A stretch of 64,000 nucleotides of DNA, taken from assembly GCA_023412475.1 (NCBI GenBank), contig JAEYNR010000080.1, positions 1 through 64,000 on the forward strand. The letters are read 5' to 3'. The notes beneath the pieces were generated by a model that saw only the letters and a list, made by a program, of their open reading frames with translations, did not search any database and was not told where the DNA came from. This document shows positions 1 to 9,315 of the stretch, one piece after another. How positions within the stretch are numbered: position 1 is the stretch's first letter; every line of letters starts with the position of its first letter. The DNA comes from Fibrobacterota bacterium. Its GTDB lineage: Bacteria > Fibrobacterota > Chitinivibrionia > Chitinivibrionales > Chitinispirillaceae. The position numbers were made by a program, and so were the translations under genes.

Positions 1-188
1 AAACAAGGGGAAGAATGAACGCGCTCTCAGATGCCCGAAAGCTCTACTGCTATTTTGCGGTTACGGTTCTGGAGATGACAACTTTAAGCACTGCGGCAAT
101 ACTAAACATAACCAGTACTGCAGTGTGTAGGATGGCAAAACTGGGGAAGAAAATTGCTAAGGAAAAGTGTATGGAATTGCCTGTTTAA
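1..188 (+). pseudogene. 3' end of a REP-associated tyrosine (Y1) transposase, partial at window edge
   Basis: The frame is open from the left edge and stops at 186-188. The visible part reads RGRMNALSDARKLYCYFAV and then a helix-turn-helix-like stretch ending ..GKKIAKEK. This matches the DnaA-like C-terminal helix-turn-helix found at the end of many IS200-like Y1 transposases associated with REP sequences (family knowledge: SEARxLxCYxAVxELG...AVSxxxxRGEKI). The catalytic HUH and Tyr region would lie outside the window, so activity cannot be judged. An ATG at 15 behind AAGGGGAAG could start a 57-residue peptide, but the match continues upstream of it, so I take this as the end of a longer gene. 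REP-like palindromes occur further along the window. Confidence 0.6.
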
Positions 189-702
189 TGAGAATAAGCG
201 TCTTTCACACCGGGTGAAAACAAATATTCTTTGAAGAATGATTAACATTATTGATTCAGATACCACTAAAAAAAGGAAAGTTACCAAAACTATTTTGGCC
301 CTTAAGCATTTTCTAAATACAGGTTGCATAGATTCCACAATCAATAGCTAAATCTGACTTGATAAATCTTCAGATCCAGGCACTTTGAACTGTTTCCAAA
401 GTCTTCTCTGCCCCACAAAAAAGAAATGATAATCCAATTTTACAACATCCACACCTCCCCCCGCACCTTGTGAAAAAGCACGAGAGTGCTGAATGCATTT
501 TTGTTTTTTATTGAAAGCCAAAAAAATGGAGGCCTGCTTCCGATTCCCAGCATCGCATCAATAAAAATTCTCAAAAATGCTCCTCATCGCTCTCCAGCTC
601 TTTTTTCCCCCAACTCACTCCCCTATCTGCTTGAATTTTTCTCTCCTTAGTTATACTATTGAAAATGGGTAATTGCTTAATGCGGACCAGTTGGAGGAGA
701 TT
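189..702. other. intergenic region, A+T-rich
   Basis: I see no convincing gene here. A small hairpin (AGCAC-GAGA-GTGCT at about 475-488, followed by a T-rich tract) could be a weak terminator for the transposase fragment. The ribosome binding site of the TPR gene, GGAGGAG at 693-699, closes the region. Confidence 0.5.
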
Positions 703-3700
703 ATGAAATACATTTTATTAATTTTCATGTTTTTTTACTCAGGGTTGTCAGTGCATGGTGATACTGAAAGTAAAGTTACCAGACCTATTCTATTTGCCTT
801 AAAACCCATAGATGCTGGTTCTACTGATCAGAAAAACCGAAATGTATGGACCATTGCCGTTATTGATCAGTTAACTCGTTTCAGGCTTGAACCTCTAAGG
901 GAGATTATAACCGTGCCAAAATCGGTTTTAGATACTCTTATCCCAGAGATGGCTTCTCCTGAAGCGGTTATCAGTAATGACACCTACAGAAAATTTTCCA
1001 ACCGGCTTAAATGTACTCATCTTTTAAGCCAAAAATTTGAAATCTCTCAGCAGGGAAAGAAACTGCATTACTATATCGAGATCATCAATGCAAAAAACAA
1101 TCAGCTTATGTTCACTCTGGAAAAAGAGATTCCTCTTGAGAACTTTGCACCCGGTATAGACTCCTGTTTATTAGCAGCCATTAAAACAATTCAACCAAGA
1201 ATCATTCAGGAAACAGAGCGTTTTTTCCAACTATCTTTGCTAAGTCCAAATTTAAAAAATGTAAAACAGCTTGGAGATCTATACATTGCTGAAAATGGCA
1301 AACAGAAAGGTAACGACCTTGAACTTGCCAGAGAATTTGAAAAACTGGTTGTTAGGGATCCGCTATTATTGTTGGCCAATTATTCCTGTGCACTTGCATA
1401 TTTTCGTGGAAAACAATATTTAAAAGCGGCCAACTATTTAAAGCAGCTTCTTGACCTGACCCCTATTCAAGCCTCCCTTTTCATCACTCTTGCCCAAAGC
1501 TACCGTTTGGCAGGACAGTATCAAGAGGCCTTGAATGTGACTGTTAAATGCGACCGGATGAGGCTTCGAGGCATTCCTTTTCTTCTGGAAAAAGCCATGG
1601 CATTTGAGGGACTCAAACAGCGAGGTTCTGCTCTCAATGCATATCTGCAGATATTGACAATTAACCCTAACCAGCCACAGGCCTTGCTTTTTCTGGCGCA
1701 ACAGCGCAACAACGAAGCCAATTACAACGAAGGTCTTCAGTACGCAGAAAAACTCTTATCTAAAGAGCCTTTAAACGGTAAAGCCTCTTTTGAAAAGGGA
1801 AAAGCATTGTGTGCTCTTAACAAGTTCGATGAAGCATTTGCAGTTCTGAAAAAGGCCGCTTCAAATAATCCGGATGACCCGCTTATTCTGCAGTGGCTGG
1901 GAGATCTTTGCATTCGAAAACAACTCTATCCAGAAGCTATCGACCGTTACAAACATGCATCCAAAACAGCCCCTGAAAACTTTGATCTGTACATAAAAAC
2001 CTCCAAAGCTCTGCAACTGGCTAACCAGAATGAAGAAGCTCTAAAAACTCTTAAAAGTATCACCGCCAGATTCAAAGACAAACCTCAGTTATACAAAGAA
2101 ATAGGCATACTTGAATATAAGCTTGGAAGTCTGGATTCTGCGCTGAATCATCTCTCTTTTTTCATCCGAAGCGATTCATCTTCGGCAGAAGTGTATCTTG
2201 TACTGGGCCATATTTTCAGTCAGAAGTCCAATTTCAAAGCTGCTCACAATAACTACTCCCGATCCATGAGTATATCAGGGCCTACTATCGAATGCAAACT
2301 GGCAATCGCAGAAGTTTACCTCAAAACAAAAGACCATGCATCTGCACGTAGTCTTCTAAAAGAGGTCCTCGCAGAAAGAGCAGAAAAAACTGCCAATCGC
2401 ATGATGGGTGAAGCATTTCTTCAGGCGGGGGATCTTAGAAATGCCCTCACTTATTATCTTAAAGAACGTGAGCTGCATGGTGATGATCCGATAGTTCAGG
2501 AAAAAATTGCAAGCCTCCATTTTTTCCAGGGCTTTTACGCCCCTGCAAAAACCGAATTTTTACATCTGGTCAAGCTTTCCCCGAAACACCACGATGCTTT
2601 CTATTATCTGGCAATTCTTGATTTAAGAGAGGGCCAGGTCAATTCTTCAGAACAGTATTTGAAAAAAGCAAATAAACTTGGTAAAGGAAATGCCACAATC
2701 CATTATCATCTGGGTATTAATTTCGAAAATAACAAGATGCTGGGAAAAGCAATCTCCTCTTATAACAGATGTCTCTCATTTGAACCAACTAATCAGAATG
2801 CTCTGTTAAATCTAGCTGATGTCTATATAAAGGCGGAAAAAGACAGTGCTGCAGCAGAAACTTTTATTTTACTTTTCAACATCGACAATGCAAAATACTC
2901 TGCCAACCTTGCCAATGCTGGTCATCTGTTTTTTAAACATAATCTTTTTAACAAGGCTATCAATGCTTATTCCATTTTTCTGGATAAAAAATACGACGAC
3001 TTCAGTGTCAATGTTGGATACGCAACAATAATGTATAATAAAAAGGATTATTCCAAAACCATTTCTCTGCTCAATTCTATAAGTGGGACCTGGCTCAATG
3101 ATGATAAAGTAGTAACCATGCTGGCCGATTCCTACTTTAAAACAAAACAGTATACCCTTGCTCTTCCGCACCTCTCCACACTGCTTTCAATAAATGCTCA
3201 AAACCGCTTTGCAATAAAGCACTCTGCTATTGCGCTGGAAAAAACAACAGATACTCTTAAAGCAATCAGCATGTACGAAAGATTTCTTAAACTGCCTCCC
3301 GAAAAAGACAGAGCAGAAGCAGCATTTCACCTTGGAGAACTATATGAATCACAAAGATTCCGGGATAAAGCCGTTTTACAGTATGAAAACAACATAAAAG
3401 AGTATCCCGAAGATCTCAGAAATCACACTAATTTGGGTGCCCTCTATTACAGGGATAAAATGTATGTTAAGGCTCAGAAAATTCTGGAAACAGCCGTCTC
3501 ATTTACACATGCAACCCCCATACTGCACAAGATGCTGGCACAAACTTATTCGGCTCAAAATGAAAATCCCAAAGCAATTCAATACTATGAAAAATACCTG
3601 AAATCAGTACCAAACGATGCTTCTGCATGGAAAGAAGTCGGAATATGTCACTTTACTCTTAATGATTATTCCAAGGCGACTCCTGCTTTTATTAAAGCCA

Positions 3701-5499
3701 GAGAACTAAGCAAAACAGAGGACTTTGAAGTAGCCTATCTTCTGGGCTGCTCCTATCTGGAAACCGATGACTTTAGTAAGGCCATTGCACCACTAGGAAG
3801 AGCACGTGCTTTAAACAACAAGGAAAGCAGAGTCTATGATGCTCTGGCACAGTGCTATCGTAACCTGAAAGAAACCAGCACTCTTACCGCAATACTTACC
3901 GACTGGATCGCCATTGATCCGAAAAGATATGATATAAAAATCGAGCTGGGTTCGCTGATGCTTGATGCTAAAAAGATTTCTGAAGCCATCTCTATGCTCA
4001 CCGAAGCATCCCGGTTCATCCCTTCCGAGCCTAAACCATATCTGCTTTTAGCCCAGGCTCATGAAATTATGGGTAACGAAAGTTTACGTTTCAAACAACT
4101 CACTACGGCCCTTCAGTTTGCACCTAATAACTGGGAGACACGTTACCAGCTTTCCAGATACTATCTTTCCATTCAACAGTTGCATGAAGCAGAAGAACAT
4201 CTACTTGCAACCATTAAATTAAATCCGGCTCACGGCATATCCCATTTCGAATATGGCACACTGCTTCTTAATCGCAAAGAGTACAAAAATGCATCTCTCG
4301 AATTCAAAATGGCTTTGGAAAGTGAACCGGACAACTCTTATTACAGGGCGAAACTCGCATATTCATCTGTAATGACAGGTGACAAAAAAGCTGCTCAGGA
4401 TAACATATCTGCCGCATTGCGAAAAAATCCCAATGATCCCCGTATCCTCTATTGGGCTGGCTTGGTCTATAAAAATGATGGCAAACAGGATCTGGCGTTA
4501 CAGACCTTTCAGAACGCTCTTAAAATCGAGCCATCAAATGCCATGTGCATAGAAGCTATGGGTGACATTTATCTAGAGGCGATCAAGTATAAAATGGCTG
4601 CTCAACACTATTTCAAAGCCTGGGAGAAGGGCGGATTCAGTGAACAGCGTGCCTTTAAGCTGGGCAATGCTCTCTCTTATGATGGAAAATTTGTGGAAGC
4701 CAAAGATTTCTACGAAACTATCATTAACCGTAATCCAGGTTTCAGTGAAGCCCTTTATAAATTGGTTGCCGTATATTGTCAGACCGGCGATTTCAGAAGC
4801 GCACGAAAGAGTCTGGCAATGTTTAAAAATGACGGAACCCCTTGGATGCAACTGGCACAAGGTCTGATTTTTGAAATCGAAAACAATATGGATGCCGCTT
4901 TTGTGGCATACACTATAGCCAGAAGACTTGCTCCTGACAATGCCTACGTGCATTCAGGCTTCGGGAGGGTCTATCTGAAAAAAAACATGGTCGATTCCGC
5001 CATTATTGAGCTCTCTGCTGCCGCAGCCGCAGATACCCTCAATATGCAACTGCTAATTGATCTGGGTGACGCTTTCAAAGGAATGAGTGATTCTTACTCT
5101 GCTTACCAGTATTACATAGAAGTAGATAAAAGATATCCCGAACACAAAGATGTACACCTGCTGATGGCGCAGATTAAAGCCGATGATGGAAAGTACAATG
5201 AAGCTATTCGCATTTGCGAAAGAGGCATTAAATATCATCCATCCAATGCAGATCTATATTACCTATTGGGTAAACAGTTACAGAAAGCAGATAAATTTGA
5301 TTCAGCCATAGATGCCTTTCAGATCGCATTGAAAAAGGGAAAAGGGCAGCCAATCGATGCCCTTCGATGCATTGGAAACATCTATTACAGCAATCTGGTT
5401 AATGATAAAAAAGCCAAAGAGTTTTTTAAACGATATGTTAAAGCCGGAGGCAATAGCCCCGAAGTGGCTGAAACAATGAAAAAACTGGAAGGAATCTGA
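703..5499 (+). CDS. giant exported TPR-repeat protein
   Basis: This encodes 1598 residues from the ATG at 703, which has GGAGGAG just upstream; an in-frame TTG at 673 has no such site. The N-terminus MKYILLIFMFFYSGLSVHG is a signal peptide, so the protein is exported. After a unique stretch of about 200 residues, which may resemble a curli-type assembly or penicillin-binding activator fold, the rest is a nearly unbroken array of tetratricopeptide repeats with repeated (A/N)..Y..G......A......A....P signatures. I estimate well over 30 repeats. No enzymatic domain is visible. TPR superhelices of this size act as protein-binding scaffolds; a role in assembling a secretion or envelope machine is inference. 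It appears to be transcribed alone, about 200 bp before the ABC ATPase genes. Confidence 0.85.
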   Translation: MKYILLIFMFFYSGLSVHGDTESKVTRPILFALKPIDAGSTDQKNRNVWTIAVIDQLTRFRLEPLREIITVPKSVLDTLIPEMASPEAVISNDTYRKFSNRLKCTHLLSQKFEISQQGKKLHYYIEIINAKNNQLMFTLEKEIPLENFAPGIDSCLLAAIKTIQPRIIQETERFFQLSLLSPNLKNVKQLGDLYIAENGKQKGNDLELAREFEKLVVRDPLLLLANYSCALAYFRGKQYLKAANYLKQLLDLTPIQASLFITLAQSYRLAGQYQEALNVTVKCDRMRLRGIPFLLEKAMAFEGLKQRGSALNAYLQILTINPNQPQALLFLAQQRNNEANYNEGLQYAEKLLSKEPLNGKASFEKGKALCALNKFDEAFAVLKKAASNNPDDPLILQWLGDLCIRKQLYPEAIDRYKHASKTAPENFDLYIKTSKALQLANQNEEALKTLKSITARFKDKPQLYKEIGILEYKLGSLDSALNHLSFFIRSDSSSAEVYLVLGHIFSQKSNFKAAHNNYSRSMSISGPTIECKLAIAEVYLKTKDHASARSLLKEVLAERAEKTANRMMGEAFLQAGDLRNALTYYLKERELHGDDPIVQEKIASLHFFQGFYAPAKTEFLHLVKLSPKHHDAFYYLAILDLREGQVNSSEQYLKKANKLGKGNATIHYHLGINFENNKMLGKAISSYNRCLSFEPTNQNALLNLADVYIKAEKDSAAAETFILLFNIDNAKYSANLANAGHLFFKHNLFNKAINAYSIFLDKKYDDFSVNVGYATIMYNKKDYSKTISLLNSISGTWLNDDKVVTMLADSYFKTKQYTLALPHLSTLLSINAQNRFAIKHSAIALEKTTDTLKAISMYERFLKLPPEKDRAEAAFHLGELYESQRFRDKAVLQYENNIKEYPEDLRNHTNLGALYYRDKMYVKAQKILETAVSFTHATPILHKMLAQTYSAQNENPKAIQYYEKYLKSVPNDASAWKEVGICHFTLNDYSKATPAFIKARELSKTEDFEVAYLLGCSYLETDDFSKAIAPLGRARALNNKESRVYDALAQCYRNLKETSTLTAILTDWIAIDPKRYDIKIELGSLMLDAKKISEAISMLTEASRFIPSEPKPYLLLAQAHEIMGNESLRFKQLTTALQFAPNNWETRYQLSRYYLSIQQLHEAEEHLLATIKLNPAHGISHFEYGTLLLNRKEYKNASLEFKMALESEPDNSYYRAKLAYSSVMTGDKKAAQDNISAALRKNPNDPRILYWAGLVYKNDGKQDLALQTFQNALKIEPSNAMCIEAMGDIYLEAIKYKMAAQHYFKAWEKGGFSEQRAFKLGNALSYDGKFVEAKDFYETIINRNPGFSEALYKLVAVYCQTGDFRSARKSLAMFKNDGTPWMQLAQGLIFEIENNMDAAFVAYTIARRLAPDNAYVHSGFGRVYLKKNMVDSAIIELSAAAAADTLNMQLLIDLGDAFKGMSDSYSAYQYYIEVDKRYPEHKDVHLLMAQIKADDGKYNEAIRICERGIKYHPSNADLYYLLGKQLQKADKFDSAIDAFQIALKKGKGQPIDALRCIGNIYYSNLVNDKKAKEFFKRYVKAGGNSPEVAETMKKLEGI

Positions 5500-5506
5500 T
5501 CTTTAA

Positions 5507-5555
5507 ACTCGAAATTCTAAATTCGAAACAAGAACAAGAGCACGAAAATAGAGAC
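5507..5555 (-). repeat. partial copy of the dispersed TTTCGGATTTCG-type repeat
   Basis: The stretch carries units such as GAAATTCTAAATTCGAAACA and AAGAACAAGAGCACG. These are reverse-complement fragments of the dispersed element best seen at 39074-39225 and 53901-54110. This copy is short and degenerate. Confidence 0.45.
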
Positions 5556-5573
5556 AAACGGTTTGTTGATTCA

Positions 5574-5593
5574 AGACATCCGGCCGGACGTCT
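5574..5593. repeat. REP-like palindrome
   Basis: AGACATCCGGCCGGACGTCT is a nearly perfect 20-base palindrome followed by CTAC. Related but more diverged GACGTCTCTAC-type palindromes occur at about 27250-27281 and 28541-28568, so this belongs to a dispersed family and is unlikely to be a local terminator. It sits between the TPR gene and the ABC transporter genes. Confidence 0.5.
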
Positions 5594-5703
5594 CTACTTT
5601 CTCCCACAATTCCAATAATAAGAATGCCTTCTTTTTCGTATCAGGCTGGGTGCCAAATTATTTTTACCCTATAATCGTAAAATAATTCAATAAGGAGAGC
5701 ACA

Positions 5704-6672
5704 CTGAGCGCCTGCTTATCATGCAATGATCTTCATGTGACCTTTCGTCTTCAGGATTACCAGGCCAGAGCAGTAAGAGGAGTTTCCTTTGAAATCCAAC
5801 AAAAATCCACTCTGGGGATTGTTGGAGAATCCGGCTGTGGTAAAACAATGACAGCACTGTCACTGATGCGGTTAGTCCCATCACCGCCAGCAATAATCGA
5901 AAAAGGGGAAATTATCTTCGAAGAGCGGGACCTGCTCAAATTAAACGAAAAAGAGATGCGCCAGATCAGAGGGGGCAGAATCTCCATGATTTTTCAGGAT
6001 CCCATGACCTCACTGAACCCTGTTTTCACCTGTGGCTATCAAATTAAAGAAATACTTCTTCAGCACCGTATCTGTGCTTCAAAAGATGCAGATAAGCTGA
6101 TTTCCAGAACACTTGCAGAAGTGGGTATAACCGATCCTGACCGTATCGCTTCCAACTACCCGCATCAATTGAGCGGTGGCATGCGCCAGAGGGTTATGAT
6201 AGCCATGGCTCTTGCATGTTCCCCCAGGTTATTAATTGCAGATGAACCTACAACTGCACTCGATGTCACTGTGCAGGCCAGAATCCTGGATCTTTTGCAC
6301 CATCTTCAGGAAACAAAATCGATGAGCATGGTTCTTATTACCCATAATCTTGGCATCGTTGGTGACATCGCACATAATGTCCTGGTGATGTATGCCGGAG
6401 AGGTGATGGAGGAAGCACCAACAGGAGTTCTTTTTAAAGAGCCTGCTCATCCATACACTAAGAGTCTGCTTGAAACCATACCTCAGATTGGCAATAAAAA
6501 GGAACGTCTTGCAGTCATTCCCGGAGAAGTCCCTACCCTCAGAAATATACCGGCAGGATGTCCTTTTCATCCCAGATGCAAATACACAACAAATCGCTGT
6601 AAAGATGAGCATCCCGGTATTTATTCCCTAAGTGACAACCACCAGGTGAGGTGTTTCCTATATGACAAATAG
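5704..6672 (+). CDS. oligopeptide/dipeptide ABC transporter ATP-binding protein, OppD-type
   Basis: This is the first ATPase of a peptide (Opp/Dpp) importer pair and couples ATP hydrolysis to import through inner-membrane permeases that are not in this window. It shows Walker A GESGCGKT, Q-loop FQDPMTSLNP, signature LSGGMRQR, Walker B LLIADEPT and the family C-terminal Cys motif CPFHPRC. An annotation starting at the GTG at 5737 would cut off the first beta strand. A CTG at 5704, six bases after a good AAGGAG (5692-5697), restores the expected N-terminus MSACLSCNDLHVTF. No ATG, GTG or TTG lies in frame before the upstream stop, so CTG is the likely start, giving 322 residues. It overlaps the next gene by 11 bases, which indicates translational coupling. 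Confidence 0.9.
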   Translation: MSACLSCNDLHVTFRLQDYQARAVRGVSFEIQQKSTLGIVGESGCGKTMTALSLMRLVPSPPAIIEKGEIIFEERDLLKLNEKEMRQIRGGRISMIFQDPMTSLNPVFTCGYQIKEILLQHRICASKDADKLISRTLAEVGITDPDRIASNYPHQLSGGMRQRVMIAMALACSPRLLIADEPTTALDVTVQARILDLLHHLQETKSMSMVLITHNLGIVGDIAHNVLVMYAGEVMEEAPTGVLFKEPAHPYTKSLLETIPQIGNKKERLAVIPGEVPTLRNIPAGCPFHPRCKYTTNRCKDEHPGIYSLSDNHQVRCFLYDK

Positions 6673-7669
6673 TCAGCTAACAGTTGAAAATCCAATCGCA
6701 ACTATCGAAGATCTGAAAGTTTACTTTCCTGTGCGCCGGGGAGTGTTCAGCAAAGAAGTGGGACAGGTAAAGGCAGTTGACGGAGTTTCGTTCCAGATAA
6801 AAAAAGGTGAGATATTTGCACTGGTGGGAGAATCCGGTTGCGGCAAAACCACAACAGCTCAGGCAATTCTGGGATTAGTGGAGAAAACATCAGGCAGAAT
6901 CACATTAGCAGTGGGAAAGCATCGGAACAAGCCGGTACAATGGAATGAGCTTTCAACTGATGGCAGACGTGACCTGCGCAAACTGGTTCAGGTGGTTTTT
7001 CAAGACCCTTTCAGTTCGCTTAACCCGCGCATGACCGTAAGGGAGATCCTTGAAGAGCCCCTGGTCATCCATCGGCTATATACAAAACAGAATAGAACCA
7101 GCTTTGTTCGCGAGATGATAAGCAAGGTGGGCTTGTCTGCTGAATATCTTAACCGCTATCCGCATGAATTTTCCGGTGGACAGCGCCAGAGAATCGGTAT
7201 TGCCAGAGCCCTGGCCACAAGCCCTGAACTTGTCATTGCAGATGAACCGGTGAGTGCACTTGATGTCTCCATTCAGGCACAGATAATTAATCTTCTTCAG
7301 GATCTTCAAAGATCATACAATCAGACGCTTCTTTTCATATCTCATGATCTGGCACTGGTGCGTCACATTGCCGATCGTCTGGCTGTCATGTATCTGGGAA
7401 AAATCGTGGAAAGTGGAACCGAATCACAGCTTTTCGATTCACCCATGCACCCATATACCAGATTGCTTTTAGAAAGTGTACCGCTGCCAGGTATTGGGAG
7501 AGCCACAAAAGGAAGCTTTAGCCGTGATGAACGGGAGATTGCACCTGTAGAAAAGGGATGCTCTTTTTATCCCCGCTGCCCAAGAAAAAAACAGGAGTGC
7601 ACCGAGAATAATCCACCACTTGTGGACAGAGGCGAGCGGCATCTGGTTTCATGCTTTAATCCACTCTGA
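6662..7669 (+). CDS. oligopeptide/dipeptide ABC transporter ATP-binding protein, OppF-type
   Basis: This is the second ATPase of the Opp/Dpp pair, 335 residues. Walker A is GESGCGKT, the Q-loop FQDPFSSLNP, the signature FSGGQRQR, Walker B LVIADEPVSALD and the switch His in LLFISHDL. The C-terminal oligopeptide-transporter motif CSFYPRCP is present. It begins inside the end of the preceding ATPase gene, so the two are co-translated and probably form a heterodimer. No permease or substrate-binding protein gene is adjacent; the rest of the importer must lie elsewhere. The alternative, a dipeptide rather than oligopeptide transporter, cannot be separated by sequence. Confidence 0.92.
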   Translation: MTNSQLTVENPIATIEDLKVYFPVRRGVFSKEVGQVKAVDGVSFQIKKGEIFALVGESGCGKTTTAQAILGLVEKTSGRITLAVGKHRNKPVQWNELSTDGRRDLRKLVQVVFQDPFSSLNPRMTVREILEEPLVIHRLYTKQNRTSFVREMISKVGLSAEYLNRYPHEFSGGQRQRIGIARALATSPELVIADEPVSALDVSIQAQIINLLQDLQRSYNQTLLFISHDLALVRHIADRLAVMYLGKIVESGTESQLFDSPMHPYTRLLLESVPLPGIGRATKGSFSRDEREIAPVEKGCSFYPRCPRKKQECTENNPPLVDRGERHLVSCFNPL

Positions 7670-7694
7670 GTTTTTGGCTCTTAACAGGAACAGG

Positions 7695-7785
7695 ATGTTT
7701 CAAGGTGGCTATTTCTTATCAATTGTCTCTTATTCCCTATTCCTGTTCTTTTTTCAAATTTCAGTTTTCGAATTTCGTGCTTATT
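7695..7785 (+). repeat. partial copy of the 145-bp dispersed repeat
   Basis: The stretch from TGTTTCAAGG to TTTCGTGCTTATT aligns along its length with 53961-54050 and, inverted, with 39074-39160. Shared landmarks are GTTTCAAG, ATTCCTGTTCTT, and TTCGAATTTCGTGCTTATT. It starts about 25 bases after the OppF-type gene stop codon. Confidence 0.6.
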
Positions 7786-7870
7786 ATTTCCGATTAAATA
7801 TTTTACTTTTTTTATAAAGAAGATAGATTCGTTTCACACTATTCATAACAGAGTTCAGCACATACTACCT

Positions 7871-8758
7871 TCATTTTTTATTTCCTGGTAAAATCACCTG
7901 TAATTTTTCATCATTTTTATCATTTACAGTCGCAATCATTGATGTACTGATTTTTTTTAATACCCCAGCCCCCTCTGTCCCTACTTTTCTTCCATTAAGC
8001 AGAAAATGATTACCTGAATAGACTTTATCTTTGTGATATTGTTTTGACAGCCTGGAACCATACTTGTGCCTGACAGCTACATTATCATGGATAAATACTA
8101 CAATATCGCCCGATAACGCCGGGTACCTCGCAGGGAGGTCATTAAATGCACCGTATGTATACTCTTCAACCCATGGTATTGTTTCTTCCAGAGTGCTGCT
8201 TCCCCATCTTATGCATCTGTCTGACGAGTCGTAATCCCAATACCAGGTTGTTATTATATTACCATCACTATCGAGGTACTGAGTTGAATCGGCCCTTACA
8301 AGAATAAAGTTTTCAGGTGCTAAAGGATTATTTTCCGGCAGATCTACTGCCCTGAGCGCTCCATAATATTTTATCGTACCAGAGTCCTTCCCGTTTACGC
8401 CATTTTTTTGTTTAGTATATTTAATTCTGTTATCTTTTTCCCAGACATAATCGACCGAATACAAAAAATCAGGCCGGTACTCACTTAGTTTTATGATTTT
8501 TCCTGAAGAATCATATTCTGCAGAATAGATCACCCGCCAATCGGATCCGGTGGAGTCTTTAATGGAGCGTAAAGACCCATTTGGATAGTAACTGAAATAC
8601 CTGAAAACTGTATCATTGCCAAAGGTGGTTAGCGAGATAAGGTACTCCATTTTCAAAACAGTATTTTCGGGGACATCAGCTTGTAAATCTGAAAACCGGA
8701 GAATGTTCAGAAAAGACAACATCACAAAGATTTTTGGTATCCAGTCAAATTTGTGCAT
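7871..8758 (-). CDS. exported protein of unknown function with YD-like repeats
   Basis: This encodes 295 residues from the ATG at 8758, which follows AGAAGAGGAA; a TTG at 8779 is less likely. A signal peptide (MHKFDWIPKIFVMLSFLNIL) precedes the mature part. The mature part contains motifs such as YYPNGSLRSIKD, YDSSGKIIKLSEY and YLDSDGNII, which resemble the short beta-strand YD/RHS or antitoxin-MORN type repeats. No catalytic motif is visible. It stands alone, convergent with the ABC transporter genes. I do not recognise its function. Confidence 0.7.
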   Translation of the reverse strand: MHKFDWIPKIFVMLSFLNILRFSDLQADVPENTVLKMEYLISLTTFGNDTVFRYFSYYPNGSLRSIKDSTGSDWRVIYSAEYDSSGKIIKLSEYRPDFLYSVDYVWEKDNRIKYTKQKNGVNGKDSGTIKYYGALRAVDLPENNPLAPENFILVRADSTQYLDSDGNIITTWYWDYDSSDRCIRWGSSTLEETIPWVEEYTYGAFNDLPARYPALSGDIVVFIHDNVAVRHKYGSRLSKQYHKDKVYSGNHFLLNGRKVGTEGAGVLKKISTSMIATVNDKNDEKLQVILPGNKK

Positions 8759-9038
8759 ATTTCCTCTTCTTAAAAACAAACAATAGGAGAAGCACTTTTC
8801 AGATATAATAATAATTCATGCAGGTAATGGCCATCCGATTTGCAGCAATGTTTCAGAATGATATCTAATCACCATAGTTTAGATACAAAACATAGAGAGT
8901 ACCAATCTGTAACCATTTCCGTCAGGATCAGCAAATGCGTTTTTTATGAAAAGCAGATTTTATATAAAAAAGGTGAAAAAGAGAATGAATTTTGAGCTTG
9001 CGGCTCAAATGGCAGTAATATTATATTCTTTATCCTTT

Positions 9039-9112
9039 TGGGGTGTCGTCCAATGGCAGGACTCTGGATTCTGGCTCCAGGTATCGAGGTTCAAATCCTT
9101 GCACCCCAGCCA
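9039..9112 (+). tRNA. tRNA-Gln (anticodon CTG)
   Basis: Acceptor arms TGGGGTG (9039-9045) and CACCCCA (9102-9108) pair fully. The anticodon stem CTGGA/TCCAG encloses the loop TTCTGGC, giving anticodon CTG. The T arm is CGAGG-TTCAAAT-CCTTG. The discriminator is G, and CCA is encoded (9110-9112). Confidence 0.93.
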
Positions 9113-9175
9113 TTACAAAGCGATCGAATATTTCAGATATTTGATTTTTTTGATTTGAAATCTAAAAATTATTAT

Positions 9176-9251
9176 GGCGCTATCGTCTAGTGGCCTAGGA
9201 CGGGTGGTTCTCAGCCATCAAACCGGGGTTCGATTCCCCGTAGCGCTACCA
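9176..9251 (+). tRNA. tRNA-Glu (anticodon CTC)
   Basis: Acceptor arms GGCGCTA and TAGCGCT pair with a terminal G-T wobble. The anticodon loop TTCTCAG between GGTGG and CCATC gives CTC. The T arm is CGGGG-TTCGATT-CCCCG. The discriminator is A and CCA is encoded. It lies 63 bases after tRNA-Gln and is probably co-transcribed with it. Confidence 0.93.
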
Positions 9252-9255
9252 TTTC

Positions 9256-9315
9256 AAAGCCCTCTGAAAATACCGAAATTCCGCTGGAAACGGTACTTTT
9301 CAGAGGGCTTTTTGT
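9256..9315 (+). terminator. rho-independent terminator of the tRNA-Gln/tRNA-Glu unit
   Basis: The arm AAAGCCCTCTGAAAA followed by TACCG pairs with CGGTA-C-TTTTCAGAGGGCTTT across a 15-base loop. The stem is about 20 bp with one bulge and is followed by TTTTTG. Confidence 0.88.

Noticed and set aside
102..344. 80-residue minus-strand ORF at the left end
   Set aside because: It is antisense to the transposase fragment in its first part and has no start signal.
7620..7817. 65-residue ORF after the OppF-type gene
   Set aside because: It overlaps the end of that gene in another frame and then translates a dispersed-repeat copy.
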